NCBI RefSeq assembly: GCF_039414295.1
Contig: NZ_JBCITM010000018.1
Span: 11,851-75,850 of the forward strand
Source: Anoxynatronum sibiricum
GTDB taxonomy: Bacteria; Bacillota; Clostridia; Peptostreptococcales; Tindalliaceae
Length of the DNA stretch: 64,000 nt
Reading direction: 5' to 3'
Both the position numbers and the translations under genes were made by a program. Below are positions 52,656-60,711 of this stretch, piece after piece (the first letter of the stretch is position 1; each line of letters opens with the position of its first letter). Under the pieces are notes generated by a model. That model was not told where the DNA came from. It ran no database searches and saw only the letters and a program-made list of their open reading frames with translations.

Positions 52656-53303
52656 TTAAAACTGAGATGGATAAATGCCCTGTAGGGATATAATATAGTT
52701 GATATGGAGAACAGGCTGTATGTTTTCAACAGGCTGTGACTGCCCTACCATATTGGTAAGGGCAGTAGTGTCCACCTTTACCTCAATATGTGTCCCTCCC
52801 AGTGCTTCATTTGCAGAAGCTGCAGGGGCATATATTTTTTCGTTTTTTGCCGTCTTTGCCAGTAGAAGCATGGCTGACATAGGCACATTTCCAACATCGG
52901 GGGTGGTTTTAAGGAGATCAAAAACCGTTAGTTTTGTGGTTGTATGCACATGAGGCGGTATATTTTGTACTGTCAGCGTGACCGTTTCCATACCCCTCAT
53001 TTCACCTAATGAGACTACGTTTCCAGCATGTACTGGTCCACGGCCCCTTAGGTCGGGAAGGGCAAAATTAGTTTCTCCATCGCCGCCATAGGTGGTGCCG
53101 ATTATCTGAAATAGAGTGTCGTTTTCAGAAATCGATATCAGCTGCCCTTCACAAAATGCCCAACCAACTGGTGCAAAGTTACCGGCAAACATTCTAATTT
53201 CTCCGATATATGGGTCAGAAGCCCAGCTCTGTATCATAAACATGGGACATAAGATGAGTGTGATCACGAAGACCCGCAAGCATTTTATTTTCATGACTTT
53301 CAT
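52656..53303 (-). CDS. Sec-exported phage tail-collar domain protein (first copy)
   Basis: A 215-residue paralogue. Signal peptide ending IQSWA, then GEIRMFAGNFAPVGWAFCEG, IIGTTYGGDGET, FALPDLRGR, IPPHVHTTT and LHINYIISLQGIYP. All three copies keep one Cys in the GWAxC motif. The start could be ATG 53303 or 53294; GAGGAG is very near the first. A triple 12-bp tandem repeat lies directly upstream in the 74-bp gap behind the SLH/propeller gene. The function of exported collar proteins in Gram-positive bacteria is not known to me; adhesion to surfaces or carbohydrates is the natural guess. Confidence 0.92.
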   Translation of the reverse strand: MKVMKIKCLRVFVITLILCPMFMIQSWASDPYIGEIRMFAGNFAPVGWAFCEGQLISISENDTLFQIIGTTYGGDGETNFALPDLRGRGPVHAGNVVSLGEMRGMETVTLTVQNIPPHVHTTTKLTVFDLLKTTPDVGNVPMSAMLLLAKTAKNEKIYAPAASANEALGGTHIEVKVDTTALTNMVGQSQPVENIQPVLHINYIISLQGIYPSQF

Positions 53304-53312
53304 TTCTCCTCT

Positions 53313-53351
53313 CTAAAGACCTGATTAAAGACCTGATTAAAGACCTGATTT
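53313..53351. repeat. Triple 12-bp tandem repeat before the first tail-collar gene
   Basis: The unit TAAAGACCTGAT occurs three times in direct tandem between the SLH/propeller gene and the first collar gene, next to the ribosome site. Copy-number change by slippage would alter the intercistronic spacing. Confidence 0.8.
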
Positions 53352-53377
53352 TAAATGGTTGTGATGCCTTTTTTCTA

Positions 53378-56300
53378 TTACAGCTGCCCAGGATCGACGA
53401 TCACAAAACCTTTAATGACTGAACTCGAAGATGGCGTCCAAAAAAGTTTCCTGTCACTGCCATCAAGCTTTGATGAATAAATGGTTCCAGTAGAATCGGT
53501 TATCCAGTACAACCGCTCCTTCGTGATGGCGATTCTCTTCACCCCGGGGTAGCTGCTGCCTTCATCTGCTGTAGAAACAACCGCTTCTTTACCTGTTCCA
53601 TCCAGATTGGCATTGTTTATCTGATTGTTATCATAGTCGCTCCAATAGACTTTTCCGTTGCTTTGGTCTATGGCGATGGTATCGACGCTTTGGGGGCTGC
53701 CCGTAGTTGCGATTACCGTTTCTCTTTCACTTCCATCGAGATGTGATCTTTCAATCACCAGGCTGCTATCCCCCACCCAGTAGAGCTTGTCTCCACTGAT
53801 GGCCAATGCAAAGGGTCCTTTATAGGTGGCAGTACTTCTATCTGCCTGTGAAATGATGGTGCTTACTTCTGTTCCATCAATGTTGGTCCTCTTTATGGCA
53901 TTGTTGCCGTAGTCTCCCCAGTAAACCCAACCATTGATTGGATCTACGGCGATGCCGGTGACATTGCTTATCCCTGTGTTGACCAAGGTTCTTCTGTCGG
54001 AGCCATTTAAATTAGCGGATTCTATTTTTTGAGAATCCTGTCCTGCCCAATAAACCCGCCCCCCTGCTACAGTGATTGCCTGTGGTCCAGAATAGGGGCT
54101 GTCATCCACTTGAGAGACAACCGTGGTTTTTTCCCCGGTGGTGATGCCTAATTTTTCAATCGCATTTTCTGTGTAGCTTGCATAATACAGCTCATATTCA
54201 AAGGTTTTCTCAGAGGTCATCGTATAAGCTGCTTTGTTTCCCGATTGATCCCTGACAATCACATTGACATAATAATGCGTATCGGCCTCCAGCCCAGATA
54301 TCACGATGCTGTCAATATCTGCTGTGTAGTCTCCTGCAGGGGTTCCGTTGGCTTCCATTTCTGCAACGGTGCTTATATTGTTTGTCTCTGAGTGATAAGC
54401 TGCGTATTCTAATTGAGAAACCGCTGTTTTGTCATCAGCTGCCTTGGTCCAACTCAGCTTCATACCATCTGTCTTGACCTCTGATATTGTCAGCATGCCT
54501 CCATCTCCTGGGGCAGGCGGCGTATTATCAGGGTGTATGGTAATGATTTTGCTGCCCGTTACACTTGAATGGTGCTTTGCGGTCGCCCTTACGTTGACAG
54601 TTCCTGCTGTTGTTGCGGTTAATAGGCCGTCTTCATCAATGGTTGCCGTCCCTGTCATGGCGTCTACTGACCATAGGATCTCTTGATTACTTGCATTGGC
54701 TGGTGAAACCGCTGCCCGCATCTGTAACGTGTTGCCTTCTTCGATTTCGGTTATATCTCCCGCTGACGTTACGATGATTTCTGTGATCTCGATGGTTAAT
54801 GTCGTCACTAGGAAACTGGTGGTCGCACTGCCGCCTCTGCCATCCGTTGCGGTAATCACGACTGTCCTTGCTTCTGCTATTGTGGGTGTATACCGCCACA
54901 CCTCATTATCGATGGTTCCTACGTTAGCGCTTAATGTCAATGGGTCGCCATCGATATCTTCAAACACATTGCTTAAATCGACCATTATCTCTATTCCTAC
55001 AAAGGCATCTGATATGGCATATACGGTACTTGTGACTGTTGGCGGATTGTTGGTGGGATCCGTTACTGCTGTTACTGTCACCTTGAAGGTTGTGGTCGCA
55101 CTGCCACCCTTGCCATCCGCTGCAGTAATGACGACTGTCATGGTTCCCGATGCTGTTGGTGTATAGCTCCATATACCATTTTCAACTTTTCCCAGATTTG
55201 TACTTATGATTAAAGGATCTCCATCCTTGTCTTCAAAGGTATTTCTCAAATCCACTGTTAGTTGGATTCCCAGAGCAGCGTTGTTGATATCTTGTACTGG
55301 CTGTACTACCTTCGGTGGATTGTTGGGTATGCTTCCACCGCCATTGTCGTCAGGAGTACCACTGTCGCCGCCAGAATTACCTCCACCGGAGTTATTGCCG
55401 GAGTTGCCACCGGAGCCACCGCCTCCTGTAGTGATGGTTGTCGTGATGGTTGTACTGCGATTGACTGTCTTTCCTCCTACCCTTGATGTGATCCCTTCTC
55501 CTATATTGATGATAGATGGAACCGGAGCAATCATAACGTCATTGCTGTTAATCTGTGCGGTTTCTATGTTGCCTGAGCCAGTTACTTGGGTAGGTGCATG
55601 GATATTTAAATGTGTTACGGTTGTTCCGTTGCTTAGGTTAATCATCGCATCGGCAGCAGCTTCTTCTACCACCAGGGTATTGATGGATCCAGTTTGCATA
55701 TGTAGCGTTGCGTTGCCGGCACCTATATTGACACTTTCAAAAGCGCCTATCAAGGTTATGGCGGCTCCCTGATAAATGTTGATTGTTGTAAATCCATCTT
55801 CGGTAAGGCTCTGAGCTTCCTCAAGAATGGCATCCGAATAAGCAACGACTTCCCCAACGTGGGTGTCTCCATATGCTACCAGTCTGACAGCACTGTTGTC
55901 TGGAAGATCAATTATGATCTGACTTCCATTGAAATCAATCAGTATAATACTGTTTGGCCCGCCACCATATACGATGGTTTTTCCCTTTACTGTTATGTTC
56001 TCCAGGGTTACGTCTCCATCTCCGATGGCGGCCGCTAATATTAAATCTCCTTCTATCACCATGTTTTTCAGCGCTGCCTGCTGGGCACTTATGGTGACAT
56101 TTCCTTTGATTGTTTTTGTTTCTTCAGCGGTTCCATAAATTCCCTTCCTGCTTATTAATTCTCCGACGACCTTATCCAGCATCACGACTGCTTCTGCCCT
56201 TGTTATATCTCCCGCCGGTCTTAATGTCGCATCAGGATAACCGCTTACATACCCCCCTTTTACGACTGCATCCATATAGCTTCTGCTCCAGGTTGGCACT

Positions 56301-56767
56301 GTCTCTTTGTCGTTAAATCTTTCTATTGCTGTCAGATCTTCTGAGGCATTTAGTTTTAAAATCTGCGTGATAACAGCAGCTGCTTCTTGTCTGGTAATTG
56401 GCTGATTTGGATACAGCTTGTCTTCTTTATACCAATCAAAATACTTGTTATGCTTTGCTATTGCTGTTGCCTGGTGATACCAGCTTTCTTTCTCTATGTC
56501 TTCATAGTTTTCTTCTGTTGTCGCGTCGTAGCCATAGAGCTTGTTGATCAACGTGATAAATTCTGCCCGGGTTATTTTTCCGTCAGGTCTGTAGCTTCCA
56601 TCTGGATAACCTTTCATCCATCCCCCTGCAATCCACTGTCTCATGTTTTTCTCTGCCCAATGCCCCTGTAAATCGTCCTTGCTATTGCCCTCTCCAAAAA
56701 CAACTGTGGGGGAAATCATTACTACAATGAGGATCATCGCTAAGATTTTCTTTGTTTTGCTGTTCAT
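53378..56767 (-). CDS. SLH surface protein with Ig-like domains and YWTD beta-propeller
   Basis: A 1129-residue exported protein. Signal peptide (1-26), three N-terminal SLH motifs (about 30-205), a beta-helical region (about 215-440), a Gly/Asn/Ser linker (about 445-475), two cadherin-like Ig domains (TFEDKDGDPL and VFEDIDGDPL), a Big_2 domain, an Fn3-like domain, and at the C-terminus six or so repeats of the LDL-receptor class B type, recognisable by VYWAGQD, VYWGDYGNN, LYWVGDS and VYWSDYDNN, each followed by an NLDG/HLDGSER loop. The latter should fold into a six-bladed propeller. It is placed 49 bp behind the stalk-domain adhesin and 75 bp before the collar genes, in one operon. GGAGG precedes ATG 56767. 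Confidence 0.92.
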   Translation of the reverse strand: MNSKTKKILAMILIVVMISPTVVFGEGNSKDDLQGHWAEKNMRQWIAGGWMKGYPDGSYRPDGKITRAEFITLINKLYGYDATTEENYEDIEKESWYHQATAIAKHNKYFDWYKEDKLYPNQPITRQEAAAVITQILKLNASEDLTAIERFNDKETVPTWSRSYMDAVVKGGYVSGYPDATLRPAGDITRAEAVVMLDKVVGELISRKGIYGTAEETKTIKGNVTISAQQAALKNMVIEGDLILAAAIGDGDVTLENITVKGKTIVYGGGPNSIILIDFNGSQIIIDLPDNSAVRLVAYGDTHVGEVVAYSDAILEEAQSLTEDGFTTINIYQGAAITLIGAFESVNIGAGNATLHMQTGSINTLVVEEAAADAMINLSNGTTVTHLNIHAPTQVTGSGNIETAQINSNDVMIAPVPSIINIGEGITSRVGGKTVNRSTTITTTITTGGGGSGGNSGNNSGGGNSGGDSGTPDDNGGGSIPNNPPKVVQPVQDINNAALGIQLTVDLRNTFEDKDGDPLIISTNLGKVENGIWSYTPTASGTMTVVITAADGKGGSATTTFKVTVTAVTDPTNNPPTVTSTVYAISDAFVGIEIMVDLSNVFEDIDGDPLTLSANVGTIDNEVWRYTPTIAEARTVVITATDGRGGSATTSFLVTTLTIEITEIIVTSAGDITEIEEGNTLQMRAAVSPANASNQEILWSVDAMTGTATIDEDGLLTATTAGTVNVRATAKHHSSVTGSKIITIHPDNTPPAPGDGGMLTISEVKTDGMKLSWTKAADDKTAVSQLEYAAYHSETNNISTVAEMEANGTPAGDYTADIDSIVISGLEADTHYYVNVIVRDQSGNKAAYTMTSEKTFEYELYYASYTENAIEKLGITTGEKTTVVSQVDDSPYSGPQAITVAGGRVYWAGQDSQKIESANLNGSDRRTLVNTGISNVTGIAVDPINGWVYWGDYGNNAIKRTNIDGTEVSTIISQADRSTATYKGPFALAISGDKLYWVGDSSLVIERSHLDGSERETVIATTGSPQSVDTIAIDQSNGKVYWSDYDNNQINNANLDGTGKEAVVSTADEGSSYPGVKRIAITKERLYWITDSTGTIYSSKLDGSDRKLFWTPSSSSVIKGFVIVDPGQL

Positions 56768-56816
56768 AGGTGCACCTCCTCAATAAGTTTCTGTTTATAA
56801 TGTCGCTTCATTTCTT

Positions 56817-59285
56817 TTATTTTTCTATGCGAATCTCTCTTGTTCCCTCATCATATGTCACCGTTGCTCCCAGCAGCTCTCCGATAACCCTCAGGGGTAC
56901 AAAGGTGCGACCGGGAGGGATAATTCTTGGTTCGGTATCTATCAGGATCATTTCGCCATTCACCAGGACTTCTTTAGAGCCGATGGTCAGCAGGATTTCT
57001 GTGTCTCCTTCTGTGATCAGTACCTGTCTTGTCTCTGGCAGCCAGGCCACCGTTGCTCCCAGGGCTTCGCTGATGAATTTGAGAGGTACCAGGATTCTGT
57101 TGGTTTCACCATCAATAAAAGGCATGGCATCCAGCTGATGGGTTTCATTATTTAGTACAATCTCCCGTTTTCCGATGGTGAGAAGGATCCTTTTTTGAGG
57201 AGGGCTTGCTTCCTGTGTGTCTTTTGAGCCTTCAATTTCTTTTATTTCTTCTGTTTTTTCGGTTTCGTTTGTCTGCTGTTGTTTATCCTGGTTGCTTCCT
57301 GAGGTGCCGCCGCCGGATCCACCGCCTCCACTTGCTGCCGCTCTATTCATATGAATCGCATAAGTCTTAGTACTTCCATTCTCAGCTGTTATTAAGATGG
57401 TGATCATGTTATTTCCTGTGTTCAGACTTATTGGTATCACATTCCCACCAATGACTTTTGTTCCATTGATTGTTACTGTTGCGTTACTATCTGCCGTAAC
57501 TGTGGTCAGCTTTATGCTGGTGACCCGGTTGTCTACATTAACACTGTATTGCAATGTATTTTCACTAAACCCAGGGTTCAACGTACCTGCGCTGATTGTC
57601 AGTGATTTTAAGTTAGCGTTATCTGAGGGAATAGACCCTTTTACAACATGAACTGTCAGGGTTTCCGTGCTGTTATTGTTGAACCATATGCTGAATTCCA
57701 TCACTTCTCCCGCTGTTAAGGTTAAGGCCTCCAAATAATCAGCCTGTAGCGTCAGCTTATTTCCATTGACTGTATAATCTGTACCCAGCACCAAATTTTC
57801 ACTTCCATGAACTACCGCTGTGACACTAGCGGCACTTCCCCATGTGATTGTAGTGAATCTATCCGTTGGCGCTGTCAAATCATAGTTCACTGATGCAGGA
57901 TGAATGGTGGGCATCACCGGGGCTGCGATGTTTACTGTCACTGTTGTCGAAACGGCGCTGAAATATGTGTCTCCCTCTTTAGTAACTGTAATGGCAGCTG
58001 TTCCTGCCTCCACTGCAGTAACAATCCCTTCATGGCTCACATCCACGCCGCTTCCGCTCACACTGTAGGTGATGGCACCGGTGGTGCTTCCACCACTGAT
58101 TAAGCTGCTGAGGTTACAGGTTTCACCAATTATCAGGCTGGTGGGCGCACCGGTGACGATCAGGGGCGCCTGGTCTTTTGCCTCAGGGCCATAGGCACCG
58201 TCTATCATGACACCATTTTTGTCTCTTGCCCCGGCACCTTCTATTGTGCAATAGGTATAGGGTTTTTCCACCCCTTCAGGGATACCAGCATCGACACCGT
58301 AGGTTGTGAAGATGACAGTAGGGTTCTGGTTGCCATCACCCTGAATTCTCAAGGTGCCATTACTTGTATTGTCGCTGCCTGAACCAATATCCCAGCCATT
58401 TTGACGTTCCAGTATTGGGCCGCCGCCTGTTGCTGTCACTCGGGCATTTCCTGAAATGCTGACTGTCCCACTGCCTCCGTTAAGGCCGCCGCCGATGCCT
58501 GCTGCAGCCCTGCCCCCTGCGGCACTAACAGTTCCTCCCGTGATATTGATGATACCACCGCTGCCGCCAGTGCCGCCACCAATACCTGCTCCATAATCTC
58601 CGCCTATGGCCGTAACCGTTCCCCCTGAAATATTGATTGTACCACCGTTACCAAGCCCGCCACCCCCAAGGCCTGCTCCACTGTTTCCTCCCATGGCTGT
58701 TATTGTGCCGCCTATTATGTTGATTATACCACCTGCTTGATTATTACTCCCGCCAATACCTGCACTGGAACTACCTGTAAAAGCATTCTCGGCTTTTAGA
58801 CTGCCCGGTCCCTTTATCGTCAAGGTTGCTCCCTCGGGTACCTTTAACCCAGGTTGAAGCGAATTGCTCCTCAAGAAATTGTCTCCTACTAAAGTGAGAT
58901 TGACAATTGCACCAGACATGTCAAAGACACATATGCTCAAGCTGAAACTTGTTCTGCTTATATTTGCATCAGATAAAGTGATATTTGCCGTTACGCCACT
59001 ATTCACCACAACCCTGTTGGTTGTGGTGGTACCGGTGATGATGATGTTATCCGCTGCATAGACAAACGCTGTCACACTTGGCGATGATTGATGTGTGACT
59101 GCAATCTTGCCAGCATGCTCTCCTGTTCCTGATGCTATCGTGATATTCCCTTCATTGATGTGAAAGGTATGATTGGCAGCAGCACTACCTCCAGCATCCC
59201 CATATACCGGCAAACCTGCTGGGGCGATCACTGATAATACCAGTGCCAGAATAATAACCAGGGCCAGTCTTTGTTTCATTTTCAT
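56817..59285 (-). CDS. Exported adhesin-like protein with C-terminal stalk domain
   Basis: An 822-residue exported protein, first gene of the operon. Signal peptide (about 1-30), Gly-rich right-handed beta-helix-like repeats (about 175-290, e.g. GGTVTAIGGDYGAGIGGG), a Big-type domain, an X2-like domain (with GTDYTVNGNKLTL), a cadherin-like beta-sandwich (LKSLTISAGTLNPGF), a linker, and a C-terminal pair of copper-amine-oxidase-N (stalk) motifs (VPLKFISEALGATVAW and VPLRVIGELLGATVTY). No SLH motif is present, so wall attachment may use the stalk domain or a partner. ATG 59285 is preceded by GAGGAG. A promoter with two TGTCAGA heptamers lies 100 bp upstream. Confidence 0.9.
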   Translation of the reverse strand: MKMKQRLALVIILALVLSVIAPAGLPVYGDAGGSAAANHTFHINEGNITIASGTGEHAGKIAVTHQSSPSVTAFVYAADNIIITGTTTTNRVVVNSGVTANITLSDANISRTSFSLSICVFDMSGAIVNLTLVGDNFLRSNSLQPGLKVPEGATLTIKGPGSLKAENAFTGSSSAGIGGSNNQAGGIINIIGGTITAMGGNSGAGLGGGGLGNGGTINISGGTVTAIGGDYGAGIGGGTGGSGGIINITGGTVSAAGGRAAAGIGGGLNGGSGTVSISGNARVTATGGGPILERQNGWDIGSGSDNTSNGTLRIQGDGNQNPTVIFTTYGVDAGIPEGVEKPYTYCTIEGAGARDKNGVMIDGAYGPEAKDQAPLIVTGAPTSLIIGETCNLSSLISGGSTTGAITYSVSGSGVDVSHEGIVTAVEAGTAAITVTKEGDTYFSAVSTTVTVNIAAPVMPTIHPASVNYDLTAPTDRFTTITWGSAASVTAVVHGSENLVLGTDYTVNGNKLTLQADYLEALTLTAGEVMEFSIWFNNNSTETLTVHVVKGSIPSDNANLKSLTISAGTLNPGFSENTLQYSVNVDNRVTSIKLTTVTADSNATVTINGTKVIGGNVIPISLNTGNNMITILITAENGSTKTYAIHMNRAAASGGGGSGGGTSGSNQDKQQQTNETEKTEEIKEIEGSKDTQEASPPQKRILLTIGKREIVLNNETHQLDAMPFIDGETNRILVPLKFISEALGATVAWLPETRQVLITEGDTEILLTIGSKEVLVNGEMILIDTEPRIIPPGRTFVPLRVIGELLGATVTYDEGTREIRIEK

Positions 59286-59387
59286 CTTTATCCGCTCCTC
59301 ACTTTTCCTTAAATGTCAAAACGCTCCTGTTGTAAAATAAGTTCACGATAGAGGATGATTCTAAAGAACAACTCTATTGTTATCTTG

Positions 59388-59420
59388 ATTATACTAAAGC
59401 CCTCTGACACGATTCTGACA
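59388..59420 (-). promoter_or_regulatory. SARP-type promoter of the adhesin/tail-collar operon
   Basis: On the minus strand two heptamers TGTCAGA (59420-59414 and 59409-59403) are spaced by 4 bp (11-bp period), and TATAAT (59393-59388) follows 9 bp later. No -35 hexamer is seen. The arrangement is identical to that at 60674-60706. Confidence 0.75.
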
Positions 59421-59469
59421 AACAATGGTTACTGGCAAACGTTATAAATCTTCCTTCACATAAAAAAAC

Positions 59470-59504
59470 AAGGCCCCAGAAACAGATTCCAGTTCCGGGG
59501 TCTT
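59470..59504 (-). terminator. Terminator after the SARP-type regulator gene
   Basis: On the minus strand AAGACCCCGGAA pairs with TTCTGGGGCCTT (one mismatch) and is followed by GTTTTTTT. Confidence 0.8.
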
Positions 59505-59536
59505 GGAAGGTCCTGCAAGGAAGCATCGTTTTTGCA

Positions 59537-60643
59537 CTACTCCTCAACAGATAAGTCTTTTATTCGCTTCGAGGGGGTCGCATCATACTCCTCTTCCAGG
59601 GTGCGTTCCAACCATTGATAATGGTTAAAGGCAGCTACGGCATTGCCTGTTTTCTGATAGATGTTCATCAGCCTATAATTTAAATCTTCATCAAAAGGAG
59701 CCAGTTTTGTGATGCCCTTTAAAACCCTTACGGTCGCCTCTTCACATCCTCTAGTGCTATAGGCATTCATCATCTCTTTCAAGGCGATCAAAAGATCTTC
59801 CCGCAGCTGTTGATCCTTTCCTGTGGCCCATAAATACCCTTCTTCTGCTAAGAAACCTTTCGCAAACAGAATTCCTGCCTTTTCAACCGCAGTGTATGTG
59901 GCCGTATTCTCCCGATTAAAGCTGCTTAAGGCTTGTGTCACATGGAAATAATCACTGACTCCCTCTGTTATCCATAGACAGTAGCTGTTATCACTGTAGT
60001 TCAGTTGTACTGACTTTTTTATTGAAGAAAAAAGATTTCGAATTTTGCATACGGATGTTTGTAAAATCTGCAGTGCTTTTTCCTGATCATGTTCGGGCCA
60101 AAGATCTTCAATGATTTTTTCTTTGTGGATATAATGACCCTGCTCCATTAGCAGGTAAGCAAACAGTTCTTTGGCCTTGGTTCGTTGCCATTTAACCGGA
60201 TTATCGCCGATGGTAACCATTAGCTTACCAAAAACTCTGATATGAAAGATTGTTGCTGACTCCTGGCTTTGAGCGCCGATTTCATTTTTAATTTTTTCAA
60301 CCATTCGCTGAAATCGTTCAGCTTTTATGGGTTTTAGAATATAGTCAATGGCATTGATGTCAAATGCCTGGACTGCGTACTGATTATAGCTGGTTATAAA
60401 AACGATTATCAGAGCGGCGTTTGTCTCTAACAGCTTTTCAGCAAGGGTAATACCATCCATTTCAGGCAGATCGATATCGATAAATGCCACTTGAGGAGCG
60501 GTCATTTCAATTTCCTCGAGAGCCATTAAAGGATTTTGATACTTACCAACAACATGAAACGACTCCGTTTTGTCAATAAAGTCACTGGATTCTTCAAGGT
60601 TGTACCATTCGTCATCTACCACTATGGCTCTAATCATCATCAC
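59537..60643 (-). CDS. Response regulator with SARP (BTAD) output domain
   Basis: A 368-residue regulator: receiver domain (about 1-125) with phospho-acceptor D56 in FIDIDLPEMDG, a winged-helix OmpR-like DNA-binding domain (about 135-225, with WQRTKAKELFAYLL as in SARP/AfsR proteins), and a C-terminal BTAD tetratricopeptide-type domain (about 230-365). Such receiver-SARP fusions occur in Firmicutes but are little studied. The ATG repeats at the start (60643, 60640, 60637) leave the exact start open. The gene follows its kinase by 68 bp, has its own heptamer promoter, and a terminator behind it. Binding to TGTCAGA repeats is inferred. Confidence 0.92.
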   Translation of the reverse strand: MMMIRAIVVDDEWYNLEESSDFIDKTESFHVVGKYQNPLMALEEIEMTAPQVAFIDIDLPEMDGITLAEKLLETNAALIIVFITSYNQYAVQAFDINAIDYILKPIKAERFQRMVEKIKNEIGAQSQESATIFHIRVFGKLMVTIGDNPVKWQRTKAKELFAYLLMEQGHYIHKEKIIEDLWPEHDQEKALQILQTSVCKIRNLFSSIKKSVQLNYSDNSYCLWITEGVSDYFHVTQALSSFNRENTATYTAVEKAGILFAKGFLAEEGYLWATGKDQQLREDLLIALKEMMNAYSTRGCEEATVRVLKGITKLAPFDEDLNYRLMNIYQKTGNAVAAFNHYQWLERTLEEEYDATPSKRIKDLSVEE

Positions 60644-60673
60644 TTCAACTCCGTTTAACTTAAGAATAGTTTC

Positions 60674-60706
60674 ATTATAGCAAAGGGCTCTGACAGGATT
60701 CTGACA
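60674..60706 (-). promoter_or_regulatory. SARP-type promoter of the response regulator gene
   Basis: TGTCAGA heptamers (60706-60700 and 60695-60689 on the minus strand) with 11-bp period, then TATAAT (60679-60674) 9 bp later. It lies between the kinase stop and the regulator start, suggesting autoregulation. Confidence 0.75.
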
Positions 60707-60711
60707 AATAG

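Noticed and set aside
51248..53303. Prophage or contractile injection locus
   Set aside because: Only collar-domain proteins are present, all with Sec signals; there are no sheath, tube, baseplate, capsid, integrase or lysis genes.
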